Below are positions 1 to 7,486 of a DNA stretch of 18,193 nucleotides, in pieces; the first letter of the stretch is position 1; every line of letters begins with the position of its first letter. The notes under the pieces are model-generated. The model was given only the letters and a program-made list of their open reading frames with translations. It ran no database searches and was not told the DNA's origin. Source of the stretch: CALDSL01 sp039810245 (GTDB lineage Bacteria; Chloroflexota; Anaerolineae; Anaerolineales; Anaerolineaceae); contig JBDHWQ010000037.1 of assembly GCA_039810245.1 (NCBI GenBank), positions 1 through 18,193 of the forward strand, in the 5' to 3' direction. The translations under genes and the position numbers were made by a program.

Positions 1-127
1 CCTCTAACTTTCCGAAACGCTAAAAAACGCGATTTGTTAGCAGGATAAATACGCTCCCACCGGTGCGGTGGGAGCGTATGATTACCACAGGTTTATTCGT
101 GATTTTCGTGGTAACGCTTTGATTCCC
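1..127. other. Region downstream of nuoN
   Basis: Besides the hairpin at 49-79, the stretch 80-127 contains a weaker dyad, TTACCAC (82-88) with GTGGTAA (108-114), and a short direct repeat, TTCGTG at 96-101 and 105-110. Positions 1-48 are AT-richer than the genes; I see no start of a further gene there. Confidence 0.6.
49..79 (-). terminator. Putative nuo operon terminator hairpin
   Basis: A perfect 14-bp stem (49-62 with 66-79) around a three-base loop lies about 50 bases after the nuoN stop codon. On the minus strand the stem is followed by TTATCC, so the U-run is short and broken (the stem itself ends in TAT). The other direction has no U-run at all. Strong stem plus position support termination of nuo mRNA, possibly of the imperfect intrinsic type, or a 3'-end stabilising hairpin. 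Confidence 0.65.
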
Positions 128-1573
128 CTACTGCGGCCGCAGCAGCGCCTGCGTCGCCCAGGTGAACAGCGGCGTGGGCAGCAGGCTGAGGATGATCACG
201 GCGGCTGCGCTGACCACGGCGGTAAACACCACCCACGGGCTGCGCGCCGATACCGGTTCGCCTGCCCGGAAGTACATGAACACCACCACGCGCAGGTAGT
301 AGTAGGCCGAAACCAGCGAGGTGAGCAGGCCGATCAGCGCCAGGCTGCTGTAGCCGCCCTGTACCGCGGTGCGGAACAGGTAGAACTTGCCCCAGAACCC
401 CAGCGTCGGCGGGATGCCGGTGAAGGAAAGCATGAAGATGACCATGGGGATCGCCAGCCAGGGGTATTTGCGCCCCAGACCGGCGTACTCGGGGATCTGC
501 AGCCCGGTGCCTTCTTTACCTTCCAACGCCACAACCACGGCCCATGCGCCCAGGCTGGTGAAGGCATAGGCGGCCAGGTAAAACAACAGCGAGGCCACCG
601 CATCACGCGTGACTGCGCCGTTGCCGTAAGGCACAAAGGCCATGAGCATATAGCCGGCGTGGGCAATGCTGGAATAGGCCAGCATGCGCTTGATATTATT
701 CTGCCCCACGGCGATGACATTGCCGACGATCATGGTCAGCGCGGCCAGCGCCCACAGCACCGGGGTGATATCGGCGGCGATGCCGGGCAGCGCGGTGGCA
801 AACACGCGCATCAGCGCGGCAAAGCCGGCGGCCTTGGCCCCCACCGACATAAACCCGGTCACCGGGGAGGGAGCGCCCTGGTACACGTCGGGGGTCCACA
901 TATGGAAAGGCACAGCCGCCACCTTGAAGCCAAAGCCTACCAGCAGCAGTGCCGCGCCCACCAGCAGCAGCGGCAGGTTGACCGGCGCGCTGAGCGAAGC
1001 CACAATGCCGGGCAGGTCGGTGCGGGCGGTGGCGCCGAAGATCAGCGCGGTGCCGTAGAGCACGAAGGCAGAAGAGAACGTGCCCAGCAGGAAGTACTTG
1101 AGACCGGCCTCTTCCGAGCGCGGGTTGGGGCGCGCGATGGCCGAAAGAATGTACAGCGGGATCGACAGCAGCTCAAGCGCCAGGAAGATGACGATCAGGT
1201 CATTGGCGTACGACATGAGCATCATGCCGGTGATGCTGAACAGCAGCAGCGCGTAGAACTCGCCGCGGTCCAGGCCCATACGGCGGTTGTAGTCGTAAGC
1301 CAGCGCCACGCCGGCCAGGCCGCTGGCCAGGAAGATCACGTTAAGGAACACGGCAAAGCCATCCACCACGGCCATGCCATTGAAAGCGATCGCCGGCTGA
1401 GCCATCTGCGCCAGGGTGAGGCCCATGCTGAAGGCCAGCCCCACCACGGCGATTACCGCGGTGATGCCCTTGCGCCCGGCCGGCACGGCCAGGTCTACCA
1501 GCAGCACCAGCATGCCCCAGACGAGCATCACGATTACGGGAAGCATTGCGTAGATATCGGCAAGACTGATCAT
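128..1573 (-). CDS. nuoN: NADH-quinone oxidoreductase subunit N (NuoN)
   Basis: Antiporter-like pumping subunit next to NuoK and last gene of the operon. From the ATG at 1573 it has 481 residues, close to the 485 of E. coli, and about 14 hydrophobic helices. Visible markers are E134 (IFLALELLSIPLYIL), K159 (AGLKYFLLGTFSSAF), K217 (GFGFKVAAVPFHMWTPDVY), YQGAPSPVTGFMSVG, and NNIKRMLAYSSIAHAGYML, then FTGIPPTLGFWGKFYLF, in which the lysine after FWG stands where NuoM has glutamate. A GTG two codons upstream (1579) is in frame but lies directly against the ribosome binding site. The stop is about 50 bases before a strong hairpin. Confidence 0.97.
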   Translation of the reverse strand: MISLADIYAMLPVIVMLVWGMLVLLVDLAVPAGRKGITAVIAVVGLAFSMGLTLAQMAQPAIAFNGMAVVDGFAVFLNVIFLASGLAGVALAYDYNRRMGLDRGEFYALLLFSITGMMLMSYANDLIVIFLALELLSIPLYILSAIARPNPRSEEAGLKYFLLGTFSSAFVLYGTALIFGATARTDLPGIVASLSAPVNLPLLLVGAALLLVGFGFKVAAVPFHMWTPDVYQGAPSPVTGFMSVGAKAAGFAALMRVFATALPGIAADITPVLWALAALTMIVGNVIAVGQNNIKRMLAYSSIAHAGYMLMAFVPYGNGAVTRDAVASLLFYLAAYAFTSLGAWAVVVALEGKEGTGLQIPEYAGLGRKYPWLAIPMVIFMLSFTGIPPTLGFWGKFYLFRTAVQGGYSSLALIGLLTSLVSAYYYLRVVVFMYFRAGEPVSARSPWVVFTAVVSAAAVIILSLLPTPLFTWATQALLRPQ

Positions 1574-1579
1574 TGTCAC

Positions 1580-1584
1580 TCTCC
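1580..1584 (-). promoter_or_regulatory. nuoN ribosome binding site, decides the start
   Basis: Minus-strand GGAGA (1584-1580) touches an in-frame GTG at 1579 but is six to seven bases upstream of the in-frame ATG at 1573. The ATG is the likely start. Confidence 0.7.
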
Positions 1585-1585
1585 G

Positions 1586-3094
1586 CTAACGCATCGCCAC
1601 GGCGGCGGTCTGCACCAGGGCCACCAGCTTTTCGACGCTCGGGTTCAACAGGGCAAAGAAGAATTTAGGATACAGGCCAATCCAGAAGATCACCAGCAGC
1701 AGCGGGATAAGGGTTGCCAGCTCGCGGGGGGTAATTTCCGCCAGGGCGCGGCGCTCGGGGTTGCGCAGCGGGCCGAGGAAGACCTTTTCGAACAGGGTCA
1801 GCAGGTAGACCGCGGCCAGGATGACGCCCAGCGTGGCAGCTACCCCAAACCACGGGCTGCCGATGATTTGCGACCCGTACGCGCCAAGCAGAATGGTGAA
1901 CTCGCCCACAAAGCCGTTCAGACCGGGCAGCCCGGCTGAAGAGAGCACAATCACCAGCATCAGCGCGCCCAGCACCGGCACCACTTTCCACACGCCGCCG
2001 TATGCGGCCATCTCGCGCGTGTGGGTGCGCTCGTAGAGCATGCCCACTACCAGGAACAGCGCGCCGGTGCTCAGGCCATGGTTGACCATCTGCAGCACGC
2101 TGCCCGCCACGCCCTGCGCATTGAGCGCGAACAGGCCAAGGATGACAAACCCCAGGTGAGAGACCGAGGAGTAGGCCACCAGCTTCTTCATATCGCGCTG
2201 CATGTAGGAAACGGCCGCGCCATACAGGATACCGATCACCGCCAGCAGTGCCATCCACGGCGCGGCGCGCACGCTGACCTCGGGGAAGAGCGCCAGATTG
2301 AAACGCAGGAAGCCGTACGCGCCCATCTTGAGCATCACCCCGGCCAGGATCACCGACCCGGGCGTGGGAGCTTCTACGTGCGCGTCGGGCAGCCAGGTGT
2401 GCAGCGGCCACATCGGCACTTTGATGGCAAAGGCGGCGGCAAACGCCAGGAACAGCCACAGGCTGGCGCCGGCGAAGGCTTCGCGGTTGGCCAGCAGCGC
2501 GTTCCAGTCAAACGTGCCGGCGCTAATGCCCATGTAGAGGATCGCCAGCAGCATCAGCAGCGAGCCAGAGAGGGTAAACAGGAAGAACTTGACCGCAGCG
2601 TAGACGCGCCGCTCACCACCCCAGATGCCGATCAGGAAATACATGGGGATGAGGGTGAACTCCCAGAAGACGTAAAACAACACGAGGTCGAGGGCCAAAA
2701 ACACACCCACCATGCCGGTTTCGAGCAGCAGGAAGAAGATCATAAAGCTCTTGACGCGCTCGTTGATCGACGTCCAGCTCGAGAGGATGGAAATGGGGGT
2801 GAGGAAGGTGGTGAGCAGGAGCAGCAGCAGGCTGATGCCATCCACGCCCAGGTGATAATTGACCTGGAATGTGCCCAGGCTGAGCCAGGGGGCAACGGCT
2901 TCGAGCTGCATATCCGCGCTGCCGGCCGGGAACAGGCTGAGCACCCACAGCGACACGCCAAACGTCGCCAGCGACGTGCCCAGCGCCACCCAGCGGATCA
3001 GGCCGCGCTGGCTTTCGCTCAGGAATGCAATGATCAGCACGCCCACCAGCGGCAGGAAGGTGACCAGCGTAAGAGGATGAAAGAGAAGGTTCAT
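1586..3094 (-). CDS. nuoM: NADH-quinone oxidoreductase subunit M (NuoM)
   Basis: Antiporter-like pumping subunit in the middle of the membrane arm. The protein has 502 residues and about 14 hydrophobic helices, a usual length. Conserved features are E145 (FYVFWEFTLIPMYFLIG), K225 (FAIKVPMWPLHTWLPDAH), the discontinuous-helix stretch EAPTPGSVILAGVMLKMGAYG (two pieces), H339 (MVNHGLSTGALFL) and E398 (LNGFVGEF), which is the terminal acidic residue that distinguishes NuoM from NuoL. The ATG at 3094 has only a weak ribosome binding site (GAGAG about nine bases upstream). The gap to nuoL is 16 bases, the longest in the membrane-arm half. Confidence 0.97.
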   Translation of the reverse strand: MNLLFHPLTLVTFLPLVGVLIIAFLSESQRGLIRWVALGTSLATFGVSLWVLSLFPAGSADMQLEAVAPWLSLGTFQVNYHLGVDGISLLLLLLTTFLTPISILSSWTSINERVKSFMIFFLLLETGMVGVFLALDLVLFYVFWEFTLIPMYFLIGIWGGERRVYAAVKFFLFTLSGSLLMLLAILYMGISAGTFDWNALLANREAFAGASLWLFLAFAAAFAIKVPMWPLHTWLPDAHVEAPTPGSVILAGVMLKMGAYGFLRFNLALFPEVSVRAAPWMALLAVIGILYGAAVSYMQRDMKKLVAYSSVSHLGFVILGLFALNAQGVAGSVLQMVNHGLSTGALFLVVGMLYERTHTREMAAYGGVWKVVPVLGALMLVIVLSSAGLPGLNGFVGEFTILLGAYGSQIIGSPWFGVAATLGVILAAVYLLTLFEKVFLGPLRNPERRALAEITPRELATLIPLLLVIFWIGLYPKFFFALLNPSVEKLVALVQTAAVAMR

Positions 3095-3110
3095 ATCTTG
3101 GCTCTCTGCT

Positions 3111-5096
3111 CTAGCGCAACGCCAGGTACAACATGATGGACACCACGCCGACCACGACCATCAGCGCGTAGGTACGCACAAACCCATTCTGCAGCACGCC
3201 CCACCAGCCGGACAGCCGGCGCACCAGCACACCCGCGCCATTGGCCACCGTGTCAATAAAGCCCATGTCAAAATCACCGGCCAGGAAGCGCGAGATGCCG
3301 TTATACGGGCGCACTACCAGCGCATGGTAGGCTTCGTCCACCCACCATTTACGGTTGAAAGCGCGGAACAGTGGGCCGGTGCGCTCGAGCGGCTCGCGCT
3401 GGAACGGACGGCGGTAGATTAGCCAGCCGAGGAATAGCCCCAGCAGCGCCACGCCCAGGGCCACCCCGGCCAGCGGCAAGATGAACTCGGCCGGCTCGCC
3501 GGCTCCCAGCGTGTGCTCCAGCCAGGTTTCCAGCAGGTGCGAACCGGGCAGGTTTAGCGCCCCACCCACCGCTGCCAGCAGCGCCAGCACAATCAGCGGC
3601 ACGGTGATCAGCGCCGGGCTTTCGACAGCGCGCTCCGCGGCAGGTGTGCGCTCGCGGCCAAAGAACACCAGCATCAACTGGCGGCCGACGTAAAAGGCGG
3701 TGAAGAACGCCGCCAGCAGCAGCACGCCCAGCACAATAAAGTTACTGCGGCTGGCCGCCACCAAAATTTCATCCTTGGAGAAGAAGCCTGAAAGCGGGGC
3801 CACGCCGGCCAGCGCCAGCGAGCCCACCAGGTACACCAGGAAGGTGACCGGCATGCGCCGGCGCAGCCCGCCCATGTTGCGCATATCCTGCGGGTCAAGC
3901 CCGCCATGATCGCCCTGGTCCGCGTGCTCCGCGTGACCGTGTCCTTTGGCGTGCCCGGCTTCCTCGCCGTGCTCCATGCCCAAAATGACCGAGCCGGCGG
4001 AAAGAAACAGCAGAGCCTTAAAGAATGCGTGAGTAATGAGGTGGAACATGCCGGCCACATAGGCTCCCATGCCCACCGCGGCCACCATAAAGCCAAGCTG
4101 GCTGATGGTGGAATATGCCAGCACCTTCTTGATGTCATTCTGGCCGAGGGCAATGGTGGCGGCAAACAGCGCGGTGATCGCCCCCACCCACATCACCGCA
4201 GCCTGCGCCGCGGGCACGGCATTGAACATAGGCGCCGAGCGCGCTACCAGGTAAACACCCGCGGTGACCATCGTGGCGGCATGGATCAGCGCCGAAACCG
4301 GCGTAGGGCCGGCCATAGCATCCGGCAGCCACACGAACAGCGGGATCTGCGCCGACTTGCCGGTGACGCCCAGCAGCATCAGCAGGGTGATGACCAATAG
4401 CACACCGGGGGCCGCGGCGGGCGCGGCGGCCAGCACAGCGTCAAAATCGAGGCTTCCAAAAGCCCAGAACATGGTGAACATCGCCACCAGCAGGCCAAAA
4501 TCGCCGATGCGGTTGACCACGAAGGCCTTTTTGGCGGCTTTGGCGTTACCGATGCCGTCCTCGCCTTTTTCAAACCAGAAGCCGATCAGCAGGTAAGAAC
4601 ACAGGCCCACGCCTTCCCAGCCCACGAAGAGCATCAGGTAGTTGTTGGCCGTCACCAGAATCATCATCGCCAGGATGAACAGGCTGAAGTAGACGAAGAA
4701 GCGGCGGTAGCGCCCGGGGTCGCCGTTGTGGCGTACATCGGCGTGCATGTAGCGCGTGGCGTAAATATGGATCAGCGTGCCCACACCCGAAACCACCAGC
4801 ATCATCGTCACCGAGAGCGTGTCCACGCGGAAATCCCAGTTGGCGGCAAAATCGCCTATGCGCAGCCACTCGAGAAATGGCACCACCACCGGCTCGGGGT
4901 GCGCCGCCAGCCCCAGCGCCAGCAGCACCGAGACCACAAATGCTGCGCCGGATGCCAGCACCGCCACCGTACCGGTGAAAACTTCGCCCAGGCGCCGGCC
5001 GAACAGCAGATTCAGCACCAGACCAACCAGCGGGAAAAATACCACCCAGGGGACCAGGCCAAAGGCCGGATTCGCAATCGTTTCTTGGAAGAGCAT
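3111..5096 (-). CDS. nuoL: NADH-quinone oxidoreductase subunit L (NuoL)
   Basis: Largest antiporter-like pumping subunit, at the far end of the membrane arm, with a long lateral helix that braces the neighbouring pumps. The protein has 661 residues, somewhat longer than the roughly 610 of E. coli. Key residues for ion transfer are visible: E161 (VGWEGVGLCSYLL), K247 (VTGKSAQIPLFVWLPDAM), H272 (ALIHAATMVTAGVYL), K360 (HAFFKALLFL) and K441 (FFSKDEIL). A histidine-rich loop (376-397) precedes DMRNMGGLRRRMP. The C-terminal part (about 535-661) holds the lateral helix and the last membrane segment. The ATG at 5096 has GGGAGGAG upstream. It is related to NuoM and NuoN by ancient duplication. Confidence 0.97.
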   Translation of the reverse strand: MLFQETIANPAFGLVPWVVFFPLVGLVLNLLFGRRLGEVFTGTVAVLASGAAFVVSVLLALGLAAHPEPVVVPFLEWLRIGDFAANWDFRVDTLSVTMMLVVSGVGTLIHIYATRYMHADVRHNGDPGRYRRFFVYFSLFILAMMILVTANNYLMLFVGWEGVGLCSYLLIGFWFEKGEDGIGNAKAAKKAFVVNRIGDFGLLVAMFTMFWAFGSLDFDAVLAAAPAAAPGVLLVITLLMLLGVTGKSAQIPLFVWLPDAMAGPTPVSALIHAATMVTAGVYLVARSAPMFNAVPAAQAAVMWVGAITALFAATIALGQNDIKKVLAYSTISQLGFMVAAVGMGAYVAGMFHLITHAFFKALLFLSAGSVILGMEHGEEAGHAKGHGHAEHADQGDHGGLDPQDMRNMGGLRRRMPVTFLVYLVGSLALAGVAPLSGFFSKDEILVAASRSNFIVLGVLLLAAFFTAFYVGRQLMLVFFGRERTPAAERAVESPALITVPLIVLALLAAVGGALNLPGSHLLETWLEHTLGAGEPAEFILPLAGVALGVALLGLFLGWLIYRRPFQREPLERTGPLFRAFNRKWWVDEAYHALVVRPYNGISRFLAGDFDMGFIDTVANGAGVLVRRLSGWWGVLQNGFVRTYALMVVVGVVSIMLYLALR

Positions 5097-5108
5097 GATT
5101 TCTCCTCC

Positions 5109-5411
5109 CTAGCCTTTCATCGAGTTAATCTGGTCCACGTCAATGCTGCGGCGGGTTCGGAAGATCGTGACCATCAGCGCCAGGCCTACGGCCACTTCCG
5201 CGGCGGCGACGGTCATCACAAAAAACACGAACATCTGCCCGTTCATGTTCTGATAATGGCGCGAGAAGGCGATAAAGGCCAGGTTGGCGGCGTTGAACAT
5301 CAGCTCAAGCGACATGAAAATCACGATGGCATTGCGGCGCAGCAACACACCCAGCATGCCGATGGTGAACATGATGACCGAGAGACCAATGTAATAGTAC
5401 AGGGGAGCCAT
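5109..5411 (-). CDS. nuoK: NADH-quinone oxidoreductase subunit K (NuoK)
   Basis: Small antiporter-like membrane subunit. The frame is open 35 codons upstream within nuoJ, but the real start is the ATG at 5411, preceded by AAGGAG. It gives exactly 100 residues, the standard length. Three hydrophobic helices are visible (about 4-22, 27-48, 60-84). The buried glutamates used in proton transfer are present: E36 (FMSLELMFNAANL) and E72 (AAAEVAVGLALMV), at the same positions as in the E. coli protein. nuoL follows after 12 bases. Confidence 0.97.
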   Translation of the reverse strand: MAPLYYYIGLSVIMFTIGMLGVLLRRNAIVIFMSLELMFNAANLAFIAFSRHYQNMNGQMFVFFVMTVAAAEVAVGLALMVTIFRTRRSIDVDQINSMKG

Positions 5412-5415
5412 GCGG

Positions 5416-5946
5416 TTACTCCTTCTGCCCGGCGCCGGGCGTGCGCGGGCGGTCGACGCGGGTGAGCACGATGGCGCCGACCATAGCCACCAGCAGGATG
5501 GCCGACGTGGCCTCAAACGGCAGCGTGTAGCGGGTGAAGAGCGTCATGCCCACGTCCAGCGGGCTGGCGAAGCCGGCGGCAGGGGCGGGCAGCGGGGCCA
5601 ACGGCCCGGCGCGCAGCACTATCGATACGGTGGCAGCGGTGATGAACACTCCGCCCAGGGCCAGCGCGGCGATGCGCTGCCCCGGCAGCGGCTCTTGTTC
5701 TGTGAGCTGTTCCGCGCCCAATAGCATGATCACAAACAGGAACAGCACCATGATCGCGCCGGCATACACGGTGACCTGCGCCATGGCGATAAAGGGCGCG
5801 CCAAGCTGCACGTACAGCAGCGCCACGGTGGCAAAGTTGAGCACCAGGAACAGCGCGGAGTAGATAGAATTGCGGCTGAGCACCATGCCCAGGGCTGTGC
5901 CAACCACCACTACCGCAAAGGTGAAAAACAGCAAGGTATTGCCCAT
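5416..5946 (-). CDS. nuoJ: NADH-quinone oxidoreductase subunit J (NuoJ)
   Basis: Membrane subunit of complex I whose third helix takes part in coupling redox chemistry to pumping. The protein has 176 residues with five hydrophobic segments. The conserved helix QVTVYAGAIMVLFLFVIMLL (57-76) with Y61 and the following glycine is the family signature; RNSIYSALFLVLNF (25-38) is also typical. A proline- and alanine-rich loop (about 110-128) separates helices four and five. The start at 5946 follows AGGAGG at good spacing. The stop is four bases before nuoK, whose ribosome binding site lies in the final codons of nuoJ. Confidence 0.96.
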   Translation of the reverse strand: MGNTLLFFTFAVVVVGTALGMVLSRNSIYSALFLVLNFATVALLYVQLGAPFIAMAQVTVYAGAIMVLFLFVIMLLGAEQLTEQEPLPGQRIAALALGGVFITAATVSIVLRAGPLAPLPAPAAGFASPLDVGMTLFTRYTLPFEATSAILLVAMVGAIVLTRVDRPRTPGAGQKE

Positions 5947-5956
5947 GCGCCGCCTC

Positions 5957-6448
5957 CTAGTCCTGCGGGTCTTTCATCTCGGGTACCGAGCGGGTGAACA
6001 CGCCCGGCTCGGTGACTTGCGGAGTGGGTTTACCGCCTTCCGGCACCGGCTCCAGCAGCATCTCACGGGTGTAGATGGAGCTGGTGCGGTTGGTGAAGGA
6101 AAGCTCGTAGTTATCACCCAGCACAATAGCTTCGGTGGGGCAGGCTTCTTCGCAATAGCCGCAGAAGATGCAGCGCAGCATGTTGATCTCGTAGGTGCTG
6201 GCAAAGCGCTCGCCAGGCGAGTAGCGCTGCTGGTCAGTATTTTCGGATGCCTCGACAAAGATGGCATCCGCGGGGCAGGCGGCGGCGCACAGCGCGCAGC
6301 CAATGCAGCGTTCCAGACCATTGTCGTAGCGGCGCAGGATGTGCCGGCCGCGGAAGCGCGTGCGCACCGGGCGCTTAACTTCCGGGTACTCGATCGTCAC
6401 CGGCTTTTCAAACATCGATTTGAGGGTGGTGATTAAGCCACGAAACAT
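5957..6448 (-). CDS. nuoI: NADH-quinone oxidoreductase subunit I (NuoI)
   Basis: Ferredoxin-like subunit of the hydrophilic arm with two [4Fe-4S] clusters (N6a and N6b), passing electrons from NuoG to NuoB. The protein has 163 residues. Two CxxCxxCxxxCP motifs supply the ligands: C48, C51, C54, C58 (CIGCALCAAACP) and C93, C96, C99, C103 (CIFCGYCEEACP). An amphipathic N-terminal segment (about 1-20) is the expected membrane-surface helix. The tail after residue 120 is proline- and glutamate-rich and is probably variable. The ATG at 6448 has GGAGG seven bases upstream. nuoJ follows after 10 bases. Confidence 0.98.
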   Translation of the reverse strand: MFRGLITTLKSMFEKPVTIEYPEVKRPVRTRFRGRHILRRYDNGLERCIGCALCAAACPADAIFVEASENTDQQRYSPGERFASTYEINMLRCIFCGYCEEACPTEAIVLGDNYELSFTNRTSSIYTREMLLEPVPEGGKPTPQVTEPGVFTRSVPEMKDPQD

Positions 6449-6451
6449 TCT

Positions 6452-7456
6452 TTAACCTCCGGCCAGAATGACCACAATCGCAGTCACAAACACGTTGACC
6501 AGCGCCAGGGGGAACATCACTTTCCAGCCCAGGGCCATCAGGCGGTCATAGCGGATGCGCGGCAGGGTGGCGCGAATCCATACCACCACGAACAGCCACG
6601 CGACAGTTTTGAGCAGCAGGTACACCGGCCCGAGCCAGGGGATCTGGTCAACGAAGGGGCCGTGGAAGCCGCCCAGGAAGAGCGAGGAGCCGATCATGGC
6701 GATGGCGATGACTTTGATGTACTCGGCCATAAAGAACAGCGCGAACTTCATGCTCGAATATTCGGAGTGATAGCCGGCAGCTAGCTCCTGCTCGGCCTCG
6801 GGCATATCGAACGGGGCGCGGTTGACCTCGGCCAGGCTGGCAAACATGTAGATGATAAAGCCCAGCGGCTGGTAGACGATGTTCCACATGTTGGCCTGTG
6901 CGTTGACGATATCCAGCATGCTCATCGAGCCGGCCAGCATGATTGGACCGACAAAGGACATGCCCAGCGCCAGCTCGTAGGAAATCATCTGCGCCGTGGC
7001 GCGCAGCCCGCCCAGCAGCGCGTACTTGTTGTTAGACGACCATCCGGCCAGGGTGATGCCATAGACCGAGATGGACGTGACCGCCAGGATGAACAGCACG
7101 CCCACGTTGACGTCCGAGAGGTACAGCGGTATCGGCCGGCCAAACAGGTTGACCGTGCCGCCCCACGGCACTACCGCGGTGATCACCAGCGCCGGGATGA
7201 CGGTGATGATGGGAGCGATGACGAAAATGATCTTGTCCGCGTTGGCGGGGATCAGCTCTTCTTTGAAGATCAGCTTGATGCCATCCGCCACGGGCTGCAG
7301 GACGCCAAACGGGCCGGCGCGGTTGGGGCCCACGCGCACCTGCATGCGCGCCAGCACCCGGCGCTCAAACAGGGTCAGGTAAGCAAAGCCGGCGGTCATA
7401 AACAGCAAGATGAAAACCGACTTCAGCACGTACTCGAGGATCAGAGAACCATCCAT
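6452..7456 (-). CDS. nuoH: NADH-quinone oxidoreductase subunit H (NuoH)
   Basis: Membrane subunit that shapes the quinone channel and links the redox module to the pumping subunits. From the ATG at 7456 it has 334 residues and about eight hydrophobic helices. Recognisable motifs are ERRVLARMQVRVGPNRAGPFG (two pieces) in the first loop, QPVADGIKLIFKEE, GWSSNNKYALLGGLRATAQ, and the acidic quinone-channel loop EVNRAPFDMPEAEQELAAGYHSEYS (two pieces), plus RIRYDRLMALGWK near the C-terminus. Two further codons are open to an ATG at 7462, but the GGAGG site touches that codon. The stop is three bases before nuoI, whose ribosome binding site is within the last nuoH codons. Confidence 0.97.
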   Translation of the reverse strand: MDGSLILEYVLKSVFILLFMTAGFAYLTLFERRVLARMQVRVGPNRAGPFGVLQPVADGIKLIFKEELIPANADKIIFVIAPIITVIPALVITAVVPWGGTVNLFGRPIPLYLSDVNVGVLFILAVTSISVYGITLAGWSSNNKYALLGGLRATAQMISYELALGMSFVGPIMLAGSMSMLDIVNAQANMWNIVYQPLGFIIYMFASLAEVNRAPFDMPEAEQELAAGYHSEYSSMKFALFFMAEYIKVIAIAMIGSSLFLGGFHGPFVDQIPWLGPVYLLLKTVAWLFVVVWIRATLPRIRYDRLMALGWKVMFPLALVNVFVTAIVVILAGG

Positions 7457-7462
7457 GAACAT

Positions 7463-7467
7463 CCTCC
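7463..7467 (-). promoter_or_regulatory. nuoH ribosome binding site, decides the start
   Basis: Minus-strand GGAGG (7467-7463) directly abuts an in-frame ATG at 7462, leaving no spacer, but is six bases from the in-frame ATG at 7456. The latter is the more plausible start. Confidence 0.75.
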
Positions 7468-7469
7468 AG

Positions 7470-7486
7470 GCCCGCCTCAGGCGGGC
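7470..7486 (-). promoter_or_regulatory. Intercistronic GC hairpin at the nuoG-nuoH junction
   Basis: GCCCGCC (7470-7476) and GGCGGGC (7480-7486) are perfect seven-base complements around a three-base loop. The loop is exactly the nuoG stop codon. The stem ends three bases upstream of the nuoH ribosome binding site (GGAGG). No T-run follows, so a terminator is unlikely. It may influence mRNA processing or nuoH translation; that role is inferred. Confidence 0.5.

Noticed and set aside
68..1939. A 623-codon open frame on the + strand opposite nuoN and the end of nuoM
   Set aside because: The product is very rich in Gln, His, Arg and Gly with no hydrophobic core or known motif. It is the antisense shadow of GC-rich membrane-protein codons and starts within the terminator hairpin.
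2021..5465. Other long + strand open frames (2021-3136, 4728-5465) that could suggest overlapping antisense genes
   Set aside because: They share the same Gln/His/Arg-rich composition and lie opposite well-supported nuo genes, so they are composition artefacts.
5412..5516. A longer nuoK beginning inside nuoJ
   Set aside because: The ATG at 5411 has a strong AAGGAG and gives exactly 100 residues with the standard NuoK N-terminus.
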